From the NCBI RefSeq assembly GCF_001509475.1, contig NZ_LLZG01000091.1:1-10854 (forward strand): DNA of 10,854 bases, in the 5' to 3' direction. Origin of the DNA: Streptomyces regalis (GTDB lineage Bacteria > Actinomycetota > Actinomycetes > Streptomycetales > Streptomycetaceae). The position numbers and the translations under genes are program-made. Below the pieces are notes generated by a model, which made no database searches, was not told the DNA's origin, and saw only the letters and a list, made by a program, of their open reading frames with translations. This document shows positions 1 to 6,728 of this stretch, piece after piece (position 1 is the stretch's first letter; each line of letters opens with the position of its first letter).

Positions 1-241
1 GGCCGGGGCTGGGGCTGTGGTGGCTCGCCGAGCAGCCGGTCGAGGTTGTCCAGGAACGCGGTCGCGATCCGTGAGTCGCACCAAGGATCGGCTCCGGCGA
101 CCGTTCCAACTCGTCCCGCATGCCGGCCAGTGCTGCCAGACGCAGGACTCCAGGGCCCTGCGCACCCACTGGTCCGACGTGGCGGGTTCGGCCTCCGACG
201 ACGGAGCAGCCGAATGGCGAACGGCTCGTGCGAGCCGGTGG
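1..241 (-). pseudogene. Probable remnant of an unidentified minus-strand gene
   Basis: No intact reading frame covers this stretch, but the minus strand shows protein-like, GC3-rich segments in three different frames. Around 130-180 one frame reads SDQWVRRALESCVW. Around 85-145 a second reads LAALAGMRDELERSPEPIL, an amphipathic helix. Around 15-80 a third reads DSRIATAFLDNLDRLLGEPP. Successive segments in the same strand and order, each with good codon use, suggest one coding sequence broken by two or more indels. It lies directly after the stop of the HAD gene and runs off the window. I cannot name the family. The alternative is chance open frames in GC-rich DNA, which are common here. Confidence 0.35.
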
Positions 242-937
242 TCAGGAGGAGGGCACCGACCGTGCGAGCCAGTCGTACGCTCCCCGCGCCGTGAACTCGC
301 CCTGACCGCCCCGCAGCAGCAGGCCGGCCGTCGCGAACTCCGGGGCGTCCGCCTGGGCGGCCACGTACGGGATCGCGATGCAGCGCATACCGGCCGCGTG
401 CGCAGCGGCGGCGCCGGGGGCCGCGTCCTCCAGGACCACGCAGTCGCCCGGCGCCGAGCCGAGCCGGCGGGCCGCCTCCAGGAAGACGTCGGGGGCGGGC
501 TTGCCGCGCTCGACCTCGTCGGCCGACACGACGGTGCGCAGATGGGCGTCCAGGCCCGTGCCGGCGAGGATCGCCGTGATGGCCCGGTGCGACGAACCGG
601 ACGCCACGGCCATCGGGACGCCCTCGGCCGCCAGCAGCTCCACGAACTTGCGCATCTCGGGGTACGCGCGCGTGGCGGTGCGGGCGAGGTCCAGATAGCG
701 GCGGTTCTTGGCGGCGAGCAACTCGTCGACGGAAGGCCGCAGGCCGTACTCCCGCTTCCAGAGTGTGACCGTCTCCAGCGTGCTGATGCCGACGTACCGC
801 TCGTGATCCGCCCACGTGAAGTCGGGAACCCCGTGCTCGGCGAGAACCTGCCGGCCCGCCTCGTAGTAGTGGGGCTCGCTGTCCACGAGCGTTCCGTCCA
901 GATCGAAGATGACCGAGGTGCCGTTGAGACCGCTCAT
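242..937 (-). CDS. HAD-superfamily hydrolase (beta-phosphoglucomutase/phosphatase-like)
   Basis: Cytosolic phosphatase or phosphomutase of the haloacid dehalogenase superfamily, 231 aa, full length for the type with a small helical cap. Motif I is FDLDGT (D12 nucleophile, D14 acid/base). Motif II is VASGSS (S113). The motif III lysine is in RGKPAPD (K146). Motif IV is VVLEDA (E170, D171), which with D12 and D14 holds Mg2+. The alpha-helical cap lies between about residues 20 and 90. The substrate cannot be read from the sequence; relatives act on sugar phosphates. The ATG start gives an N-terminus just ahead of motif I, but the ribosome site in front of it is weak. It begins 19 bases after the last base of the upstream regulator's stop, so the two are probably cotranscribed. 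Confidence 0.9.
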   Translation of the reverse strand: MSGLNGTSVIFDLDGTLVDSEPHYYEAGRQVLAEHGVPDFTWADHERYVGISTLETVTLWKREYGLRPSVDELLAAKNRRYLDLARTATRAYPEMRKFVELLAAEGVPMAVASGSSHRAITAILAGTGLDAHLRTVVSADEVERGKPAPDVFLEAARRLGSAPGDCVVLEDAAPGAAAAHAAGMRCIAIPYVAAQADAPEFATAGLLLRGGQGEFTARGAYDWLARSVPSS

Positions 938-956
938 GGACCCAGGATGTCAAAGG

Positions 957-1439
957 TCACTTCCGGGCCGCCGCCGCCCGCCCGATCGACTCCACCAGCG
1001 GCAGCAGCCGTTGCGGGACGCGCTCGCGCAGGGCCACCTCGGTGCGGGTGCGGACCACGCCGGGCAGGCTGATCAGCTTCTGGATCACGTCCTCCAGGTG
1101 CGCGTTGTCGCGGGCCACCACCCGGGTCAGCAGATCCCCACCGCCCGTGATCGAGAAGGCCTCGACGATCTCCGGTACGGCGGCGAGCGCGTCGCCCACG
1201 TCGTCGAGATGGCCCTGGGTGACCTCGATGTGCACAAAGGCCAGCACCGGGTGGCCGAGGGCGGCGGGGGACAGCGTCGGCCCCGTGCCGGTGATCACGC
1301 CGTCCCGCTCCAGCCGGTCGAGCCGGGCCTGCAGAGTGCCCCGCGCGACGCCGAGGATGCGGGCGTACTCGCGCACGCTCGTACGGGGCTGTTCCAGCAG
1401 CAGCCGCAGGATGCGGGTGTCGAGCTCGTCCACGGCCAT
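957..1439 (-). CDS. Lrp/AsnC-family transcriptional regulator
   Basis: A 160-aa feast/famine regulator of normal length. Residues 2-50 form the winged helix-turn-helix (DELDTRILRLL, then the recognition helix around RGTLQARLDRLERDG). Residues 66-142 form the RAM effector-binding/oligomerisation domain, with the ligand-pocket loop ITGGGDLL at 97-104. Members bind DNA as octamers or hexadecamers and usually sense amino acids or related small molecules. The effector here is unknown. The ATG start is preceded by GGAGAGG. It is transcribed away from the FUSC membrane protein gene, and the 195-bp gap contains an inverted repeat suited to autoregulation and control of both sides. From memory, similar regulators in other Streptomyces sit near hpd (tyrosine catabolism); no hpd is present in this window. 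Confidence 0.92.
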   Translation of the reverse strand: MAVDELDTRILRLLLEQPRTSVREYARILGVARGTLQARLDRLERDGVITGTGPTLSPAALGHPVLAFVHIEVTQGHLDDVGDALAAVPEIVEAFSITGGGDLLTRVVARDNAHLEDVIQKLISLPGVVRTRTEVALRERVPQRLLPLVESIGRAAAARK

Positions 1440-1462
1440 GGCGTCCGGCCTCTCCTCGTACG

Positions 1463-1520
1463 TGGTCCGTTGGCCCGTTGGTGGACGATCCAGGACCGGA
1501 ATCTCTGTACCAATGGACCA
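1463..1520. promoter_or_regulatory. Inverted repeat between lrp-like and FUSC genes, candidate operator
   Basis: TGGTCCGTTGG (1463-1473) and CCAATGGACCA (1510-1520) are inverted copies with a single mismatch, separated by 36 bp. A weaker dyad with arms TGGA/TCCA (1482-1492) lies between them. Spaced arms across a divergent promoter fit wrapping by an Lrp-family oligomer. That it binds the adjacent regulator is inference. Confidence 0.45.
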
Positions 1521-1578
1521 GCATATTCGACGTCACTTGAGCCAGTCGCCGTCGCGATGCTGCAATGGGACCGTCGAT

Positions 1579-1607
1579 GGCGCTGCGGACCTCCGCGGCG
1601 CCTTTTT
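1579..1607 (+). terminator. Rho-independent terminator in the FUSC 5' leader (attenuator candidate)
   Basis: The left arm is GGCGCTGCGG (1579-1588), the loop ACCT (1589-1592) and the right arm CCGCGGCGCC (1593-1602), followed at once by TTTTT (1603-1607). The stem is 10 bp with one U-G wobble and no bulge. It can only work on the plus strand, because there is no A run before the left arm to serve the other strand. It ends 28 bases before the FUSC start codon. Both upstream genes are on the minus strand, so only a transcript started in this same intergenic region could be stopped here. Confidence 0.75.
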
Positions 1608-1634
1608 CATGCCGGTGCAAAGGGGCGGAAAGCA

Positions 1635-3125
1635 GTGCTGAAGAGGGTGTTCGTGGCGCCGGACCCGGGCCGGGCGAGGCTGCGCTTCGCCGTGCGGGCC
1701 GTCCTCGGCATCGGGCTCGCAGTCGTCGTCTGCGGCCTGGCCGGACACTCGCTCGTCGGCGCCGTCACCGGCGGGCTCGCCGCGCTGCTGGCCCTGTTCA
1801 CCGTCACCGACGCCACGGTCCGCGGGCAGGCGGTCACCACCGTGCTGCTGCCGCTCGTCGGCCTCCCCGTCCTCGCGGCGGCGGCCGAACTGCACGACCA
1901 TCCCGTCGCCCGCGACCTCACCTTCCTCGCCGTGGTCGGTGCCGGCGTCTACGCCCGCCGCTGGGGCCCGCGCGGTCACAGCCTGGGCGTGTTCGCGTTC
2001 ATGACCTTCTTCGTGGCGCAGTTCCTGCAGGCGACCCCGCGACAGCTGCCCGAGCTCTACGCCGCCGTACTGCTGTCCCTGCTCACCGCGGCAGCGGTCC
2101 GCTTCGGCCTGTGGTGCTACGAGCGCCGCCTGCCCCCGGCTCCCGTACCCGCACCACCGGGCGGCACCGGTCTGGCCCGGGTGACCACGCGCCAGGCGAT
2201 CCAGGCCACCGCCGGCGCGGGCTTCGCCCTCGTCGTGGGCCAGCTGGTGTCCGGGCACCGCTGGTACTGGGCCGTCGGCGCCACCTGGTGGATCTTCGTC
2301 AACACCACCTCGCGCGGCGAGACCCTGGTCCGCGGCTTCCGCCGCGTCCTCGGCACGGTGATCGGCATCGGCCTCGGCCTGCTCGTCGCCGTCCCGCTGA
2401 ACGGCGCGGGCATCCCGACGGCCGTGCTCCTCGCCGTCTGCGTCTTCGGCATCTTCTACACCGCCGCAGTCTCCTATAGCTGGATGATGCTGTGCGTCAC
2501 CGTGCTCGCCGAGCTCCTCTACGGCCTCCTGGGCGTCCTCGACCCCGCCCTGCTGGCGCTGCGCCTCGCCGAGACCGGCGTCGGGGCACTCGGCGCCGTG
2601 CTGGCCGTGCTGCTCGTCCTGCCCGTCACCACGCACACCGTCACGGACGCCTGGATCCAGCGGGCCCTGCGCTGCGTCCACGCGGCCACCGCCGAGGCCG
2701 CCGCCCGACTCGCCGGTGACGAGACCGCCGACCCGGCCTCCCGCGTGGCCGAACTGGAACAGCTGCTCGGCCGGGTACGGCTCTCGGTCGCCCCGCTGGT
2801 GCACCCGCTGAACCCGATGCCGGCCCGCAAGCGGCGGGCCCGCCGCGTCCTCGCCCTCCTCGACGACTGCGCCCGCGAGATCCGCGGCCTGGCCGCCGTC
2901 GCCGCCGACCCGGAGGCCTCGCACGACGCCCGCCTGGCCGCCGCGTGCTGGCGCGTCGAGGCCGCGGTCGAGGCGCTCACCGGCGGCACGGACATCACCG
3001 CCCCCGCCGAGCAGCCCACGGTGTCGGACCCCGCGCTGGCCCATCTGCACGGTCTGGAGCGGGCCCTGGCCGAGCTGGCCCAGCCGCTGCGCACGCCGTC
3101 CGGTTCGCGGCTCGTCGGAGCGTGA
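1635..3125 (+). CDS. FUSC-family integral membrane protein (putative exporter)
   Basis: A 496-aa inner-membrane protein of the fusaric acid resistance/aromatic acid exporter type. It has two six-helix halves. Hydrophobic segments lie near residues 17-37, 42-56, 66-84, 94-106, 117-130 and 139-161, then 190-206, 211-222, 239-256, 261-280, 283-301 and 312-331. The second half is the typical FUSC domain (Q-A-I-Q-A-T-A-G at 187-194, then an arginine-rich turn GFRRVLGTVIG at 234-244). Residues 332-496 are a soluble, helical cytoplasmic tail with several HxxLxxA-like heptads. The GTG start is chosen because AGGGGCGGAAA precedes it and the hydrophobic core starts soon after. An in-frame ATG at 1558 has no ribosome site and would place the terminator hairpin inside the gene. 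FUSC proteins are thought to export aromatic or amphipathic acids; the substrate here is unknown. Confidence 0.85.
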   Translation: MLKRVFVAPDPGRARLRFAVRAVLGIGLAVVVCGLAGHSLVGAVTGGLAALLALFTVTDATVRGQAVTTVLLPLVGLPVLAAAAELHDHPVARDLTFLAVVGAGVYARRWGPRGHSLGVFAFMTFFVAQFLQATPRQLPELYAAVLLSLLTAAAVRFGLWCYERRLPPAPVPAPPGGTGLARVTTRQAIQATAGAGFALVVGQLVSGHRWYWAVGATWWIFVNTTSRGETLVRGFRRVLGTVIGIGLGLLVAVPLNGAGIPTAVLLAVCVFGIFYTAAVSYSWMMLCVTVLAELLYGLLGVLDPALLALRLAETGVGALGAVLAVLLVLPVTTHTVTDAWIQRALRCVHAATAEAAARLAGDETADPASRVAELEQLLGRVRLSVAPLVHPLNPMPARKRRARRVLALLDDCAREIRGLAAVAADPEASHDARLAAACWRVEAAVEALTGGTDITAPAEQPTVSDPALAHLHGLERALAELAQPLRTPSGSRLVGA

Positions 3126-3153
3126 GAGCGCCGGGCCCGGGCGGTCCGGCGGC

Positions 3154-3203
3154 CTCGGCCGTCAAGTCGCTCGGGCCTTGAGCAGCTCGGCCGTCATGTC
3201 GCT
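3154..3203. repeat. Pair of 18-bp direct repeats
   Basis: CTCGGCCGTCAAGTCGCT (3154-3171) recurs as CTCGGCCGTCATGTCGCT (3186-3203), with one mismatch and a period of 32 bp. They lie between the FUSC stop and the nitric oxide synthase pseudogene. They could be a tandem protein-binding site or a small local duplication. No function can be assigned. Confidence 0.5.
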
Positions 3204-3321
3204 TTATCGGCCACCTGGAGGGTGGATCAGGCCGTCCGCCGGGTAACCCCGCGCCATCGGACGCACGGAACCCGCGAGCCGCGCGGGAGCGGCCCGCGGG
3301 CGAGTCTCCTGGGGGTGTGCC

Positions 3322-4414
3322 ATGCGGAACTTCCCTCGCGCCACGGCGCCGTACCGGGAACCCGTGACCGGTGCCGGCCCCGTCCGGTCGGTCGGGCTCC
3401 AGGGCCGCCCGCCGAAGGACGGCCCGCCGATTCCCGCGCGGCCCGCCCCGCCGCCGTACGCCCTTGTCCGCGCCGCCACCGACTTCCTCGCTCTGCATCG
3501 CCACCGCGCACCAGGCGATCGCGGACACGGGGACGTACCGCCACACCCCGCAAGAACTGGCCTTCGGCGCGCGCGTCGCCTGGCGCAACGCCAACCGGTG
3601 CATAGGGCGCCTCTACTGGCGGTCCCTGCACGTGCGCGACCTGAGGGACGTGCGCGACGCGGACGGGGTGGCCGAGGCATGCGCCGGGCACCTCAGGGAC
3701 GCGACCCGGGACGGCCGGATCCGCCCGATGGTCACGGTGTTCGCGCCCGACGAGCCCGGCCGCCCGGGCCCGCGCATCTGGAACGAACAACTCGTCCGGT
3801 ACGCCGGCTACACCCGCCCCGACGGCCGCGTCACCGGCGCCCCCCGCAACACCGGCATCACCGCGCTCGCCCTCCGCCTCGGCTGGCCCGGCGGCCCCGG
3901 CACCCCCTTCGACGTCCTGCCTCTGCTCGTGCAGGGGACCGGCGACGACGCCCCCCGCTGCTTCGGCTTGCCGGACGGCGCGGTGCTCGAAGTGCCGCTC
4001 AGCCACCCCGAGTACACCTGGTGGCGCTCGCTGGGCCTGCGCTGGCACGCGGTGCCCGCGCTCGCCGACATGTGCCTGGAGATCGGCGGCACCTGCTACC
4101 CGGCGGCCCCGTTCAACGGCTGGTACATGGGCACCGAGATCGGCGCCCGCAATCTCGCCGGACCGCGCCCTCGTCGAGCTGAGCCGCTCGGTACCGCACT
4201 CCTTCGACCGCGCCGGGGTCACCGTCACCGACCACCACACAGAGTCCCGGCGCTTCCTCGACCATCTCGGCCGCGAGGAGCGCAGGGGCCGCCGGGTGGG
4301 CGCCGACTGGTCGTGGATCGTGCCGCCGATCCCGCCTACGTGCACCACGCTGAGGCCAGGGCCCGCGCGAAGGGCGTTTTCGGGCGCGACATGACCGAAC
4401 TCGCCGACGATTAG
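3322..4414 (+). pseudogene. nos: Nitric oxide synthase oxygenase (bacterial NOS), broken by three frameshifting deletions
   Basis: Bacterial NOS makes nitric oxide and citrulline from arginine in a haem-thiolate domain of roughly 370-390 aa. The ATG at 3322 follows GGGGG. Its frame codes a Streptomyces-like N-terminus (MRNFPR..., REPVTGAGP) to about 3501 (DFLALHR). Homology then continues in the next frame from about 3509 (HQAIADTGTYRHTP). That frame keeps AWRN and the haem-cysteine motif RCIGRLYW, RIWNEQLVRYAGY, the substrate glutamate in LEIGG, and PFNGWYMGTEIGARNLA, ending near 4159. It then shifts to a third frame from 4161 (DRALVELS, DHHTESRRFL, ADWSWIVPP) and returns near 4328 (DPAYVHHAEARARA) to the stop. 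Each junction also lacks residues: an N-terminal stretch, the segment holding RYN...LP...GLDT...LW, and the FHRYYD-type segment after WSWIVPP. These are therefore deletions, not simple base-call errors. It cannot encode an active enzyme. No reductase partner is nearby. Confidence 0.88.
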
Positions 4415-4420
4415 GTGACC

Positions 4421-4434
4421 TTGGTCTAGACCGA
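4421..4434. promoter_or_regulatory. DasR-responsive element (dre)-like operator upstream of the lactonase gene
   Basis: TTGGTCTAGACCGA contains 11 of the 12 bases of the palindromic dre core TGGTCTAGACCA bound by DasR, the GntR/HutC-family N-acetylglucosamine-responsive repressor of streptomycetes. The centre of symmetry lies between 4427 and 4428. It lies 56-69 bases upstream of the lactonase GTG and overlaps a possible -35 (TTGGTC), so binding there would be expected to repress. The outer bases of the longer 16-bp consensus match less well. Confidence 0.65.
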
Positions 4435-4489
4435 TGATGATCCGCTGCTACCGTCACCCCGGACGGAACCCGACCGGAAGGGGACAGCG

Positions 4490-5569
4490 GTGGCAGACGT
4501 CGGCAGGCGGGAAAGGCGGGAAGGGCGAGAAAGCCGGGGGGTGCGGGCCTTTGTCGGGTCGTTCACGGCGGCGGGAGGTCATGGCATCACCGCGGCGTCG
4601 GTGGCGGCGGGCAGTGGCGCGCTGACCGTCCTGAGCGGCGTGGACGACATGCCCGACCCGGCATACCTGGCCCTGTCGCCCGACGGCGACACGCTCTACG
4701 CGGTCAGCGAGACCGCCGAGGGCGCGGTGGCCGCCTACCGCCTGAGCGGGGGCAAACCGGAGCTCATCGGATCACCGGTGCCGGTGGGTGCCAGCGGACC
4801 CACGTACCTCAGCGTGTTCGCCGGCCATGTGCTGACCGCCAACTACGGCTCCGGCAGCGTCACCGTCGTGCCCGTCCGCCCTGACGGCGCCCTCGCGGAC
4901 GCCCCGTCCGCCGTCCTCCAGCACACCGGCTCGGGCCTGCACACGCCACGCCAGCAGGGCCCGCACGCCCACCAGGTGCAGCCCGACCCGAGCGGCCGCT
5001 GGGTCGTCAGCGTCGACCTCGGTACGGACTCGCTGCGGGTGTGCACACTGGCCGACGGCACGCTCGACGTACACCGGGAGATCGCCCTGCGGCCGGGCTC
5101 GGGCCCCCGCCACCTGGCGTTCCGCCCGGACGGCAGGTACGCGTACGTCCTCAACGAACTCACCCCCACCGTCACCGTCTGCCACTGGGACGCCGACGAC
5201 GGCACGCTGAAGCCGCTGGCCGAGACGCCGGTACTGCCGGGCGCCCCGGCCGGCGACGCCTATCCGTCGGGGATCGTCGCCTCGCCCGACGGCCGCTTCG
5301 TGTGGACCGCGACGCGCGGCGAGGACGTGCTGTCGACGTTCGCCGTGGAGGGCGAGGAGCTGCGGCTGGTGGGGACCGTGACCTGCGCCGGGCACTGGCC
5401 GCGCGCGATCACCGAGGCGGGAGGGTTCCTGTACGTCGCGAACGAACGCTCCGGTGACGTCTCCTGGTTCGCCGTGGACCCGGCCACCGGACTCCCGCGC
5501 TACGAGGGCTCGATCGAGGCGCCCGCAGCGTCCTGCGTGGTCATCGGCCAGGCCGCCGAGGAGGCATGA
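4490..5569 (+). CDS. Lactonase-family seven-bladed beta-propeller protein (6-phosphogluconolactonase-like)
   Basis: 359 aa, the usual length of the YkgB/Pgl-type lactonase family (cycloisomerase/6-phosphogluconolactonase fold). The blades repeat a pattern of SPDG or RPDG turns followed by aromatic strands: LALSPDGDTLYAV, VQPDPSGRWVVSV, LAFRPDGRYAYVLNE, VASPDGRFVWTATRG. Conserved landmarks are an early FVGSFT strand, the histidine-rich GPHAHQV around residues 160-166, and YVANERSGDVSWF near the end. No signal peptide is visible, so it is likely cytosolic. The proposed role is hydrolysis of a sugar lactone, but the true substrate of most members is unknown. The GTG start has AAGGGGA five bases upstream. 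The first 17 residues are charged, precede the fold, and could be a flexible extension. A DasR-like operator in front suggests induction with aminosugar metabolism. Confidence 0.87.
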   Translation: MADVGRRERREGRESRGVRAFVGSFTAAGGHGITAASVAAGSGALTVLSGVDDMPDPAYLALSPDGDTLYAVSETAEGAVAAYRLSGGKPELIGSPVPVGASGPTYLSVFAGHVLTANYGSGSVTVVPVRPDGALADAPSAVLQHTGSGLHTPRQQGPHAHQVQPDPSGRWVVSVDLGTDSLRVCTLADGTLDVHREIALRPGSGPRHLAFRPDGRYAYVLNELTPTVTVCHWDADDGTLKPLAETPVLPGAPAGDAYPSGIVASPDGRFVWTATRGEDVLSTFAVEGEELRLVGTVTCAGHWPRAITEAGGFLYVANERSGDVSWFAVDPATGLPRYEGSIEAPAASCVVIGQAAEEA

Positions 5570-5620
5570 CCGGATACCGAAGGGATCTCCCAGGGGCGCC
5601 CGAGGGGTGTCCAGGGGACG

Positions 5621-5659
5621 CCGAAGGGCCCGCTCCCGGGTGCGGAGAGGGCCCTTCGG
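5621..5659. terminator. Bidirectional terminator between convergent genes
   Basis: CCGAAGGGCCC (5621-5631) and GGGCCCTTCGG (5649-5659) form a perfect 11-bp stem with a 17-base loop, placed between the stops of the lactonase and CbiX-like genes. There is no U run on either side, as is common for streptomycete terminators. Confidence 0.75.
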
Positions 5660-5684
5660 CACTACTACGGCTGTGACATGCGCG

Positions 5685-6608
5685 TCAGCGGACCGGCGTG
5701 CCCTGCGGCTGCTGCGGTGCGATGCCCAGCGCCGTCGTGTACTTCGACAGGGCGAGCTTCCCGATCGCCGGATACGGGCCGAGCGCCTCGGCGGCGGAGC
5801 AGCCCGCCTCCTGGGCAGCCTCCGCGATCAGGCTCGGGTCGATCTCCGGCCCTATCAGGTACGGCGCCAGCGCCAGCTGCTGCGAGCCCGAGGAGCGCAG
5901 CTGCTCGGCAACGGCCGTGATCGAGCCCTCCTGGTCCAGGGCCGCCGCCATCACCGGCACAGCGAGGCGCGCGGCAAGCAGCATGCCGGTGATGCCGGCC
6001 GCCTGCACGGCCTCCTCGCCGCCGACGGAGGCCAGGACGATGCCGTCCGCGGCGGTCGCCACGGTGAACAGCCGGGCACGGTCGGCGCGGGCCAGACCGG
6101 CCTCCGACAGGCGCACATGCAGCGCCTCGGCGAGCAGCGGGTGCGGGCCGAGCACATCGGTGAGGTCGGCCGCGACCCGGCTGTCCATCACGGCCTGGCG
6201 GATGACGCGCAGCAGCGCGCTGTCCGGGCCGGCCAGCAGCGGCACGACGACGGCGACGGGGCCCTCCGGCTCCTTGACCTCCACACCCGCGGCGAGCGCC
6301 TGCTCATAGCGGGCGGTGCGCTCCTGGGCGGTGTGCACGAGCACGGACTGGAGCGTGGGGAACTCCACGTCATCGCCGTCGACGTACCCGATCCGGGCGT
6401 CGAGACCGGGGAGCTCGGAGCGGGCGATGCTCACGACCTCCTCGGCGAGGCCACGGGTGGCGGCGCTCGGCGTGCCCGGCACCGCGAGAACGAGCGCGGG
6501 CGCGCCCTCGGGAGCCGCCAGGGGCTCGGGTCGGCGGTGCCGCCCGGGCTGACGAGGTCGCGGCATTCGTACTGGCAGGCCGGACGCGGGCCCAGTGGGG
6601 GAGCTCAT
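5685..6608 (-). CDS. CbiX/sirohydrochlorin chelatase-like protein lacking the catalytic histidines
   Basis: A 307-aa two-repeat protein of the CbiX/SirB chelatase fold, whose active members insert Co2+ or Fe2+ into sirohydrochlorin. The fold is recognisable: the first repeat starts at residue 38 (ALVLAVPG), LGPHPLL lies at 153-159, and the second repeat starts near 189 (GIVLASVGG) and ends with APYLIGP at 248-254. The metal-binding histidine of the usual HGS strand is replaced by PGT at 44-46 in the first repeat and by VGG in the second. The PLF..GxH motif is PLLAGPDS at 123-130. A true chelatase function is therefore doubtful. An arginine/proline-rich N-terminal tail (1-36) precedes the domain. 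The ATG chosen gives this tail but its ribosome site is poor, and a later start (M15) is possible. It converges on the lactonase gene. Confidence 0.78.
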   Translation of the reverse strand: MSSPTGPASGLPVRMPRPRQPGRHRRPEPLAAPEGAPALVLAVPGTPSAATRGLAEEVVSIARSELPGLDARIGYVDGDDVEFPTLQSVLVHTAQERTARYEQALAAGVEVKEPEGPVAVVVPLLAGPDSALLRVIRQAVMDSRVAADLTDVLGPHPLLAEALHVRLSEAGLARADRARLFTVATAADGIVLASVGGEEAVQAAGITGMLLAARLAVPVMAAALDQEGSITAVAEQLRSSGSQQLALAPYLIGPEIDPSLIAEAAQEAGCSAAEALGPYPAIGKLALSKYTTALGIAPQQPQGTPVR

Positions 6609-6635
6609 GGCGACGCATGTTACTGGCTTCCTGGG

Positions 6636-6652
6636 CTCCCCTGTTCGGGGAG
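6636..6652. promoter_or_regulatory. Hairpin in the 5' region of the CbiX-like gene
   Basis: CTCCCC (6636-6641) and GGGGAG (6647-6652) form a 6-bp stem with a 5-base loop about 30 bases upstream of the CbiX-like start. The surrounding gap (6609-6728) includes an unusually AT-rich patch near 6676-6693 that is a likely promoter region for this minus-strand gene, though I cannot assign -10 and -35 boxes with confidence. Confidence 0.35.
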
Positions 6653-6728
6653 GGTGCAGGTGAGCGGTATCCGTCCATATTTGTCTGATTGAGTTACGTG
6701 CGGTGCGGAAGCGGACGGCGTAGGTGGA

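Noticed and set aside
17..1072. Long plus-strand open frame opposite the HAD and Lrp genes
   Set aside because: Composition is that of an antisense shadow (arginine/glycine/alanine-rich with no fold). The minus strand encodes two clear protein families here.
1558..1634. N-terminal extension of the FUSC protein from an ATG at 1558
   Set aside because: There is no ribosome binding site in front of it, and it would place the intrinsic terminator inside the coding sequence. GTG 1635 has a good site.
1533..3050. 505-codon minus-strand frame opposite the FUSC gene
   Set aside because: Low-complexity G/D/E/Q/R-rich sequence typical of the reverse frame of a high-GC gene. The plus strand encodes a recognisable membrane protein.
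3131..3140. CCGGGCCCGG palindrome after the FUSC stop as a terminator
   Set aside because: A continuous 10-base palindrome leaves no loop and has no U run, so it would make a poor RNA hairpin.
3227..4348. 373-codon minus-strand frame opposite the NOS pseudogene
   Set aside because: Shadow frame. The plus strand carries unmistakable NOS motifs, although in three frames.
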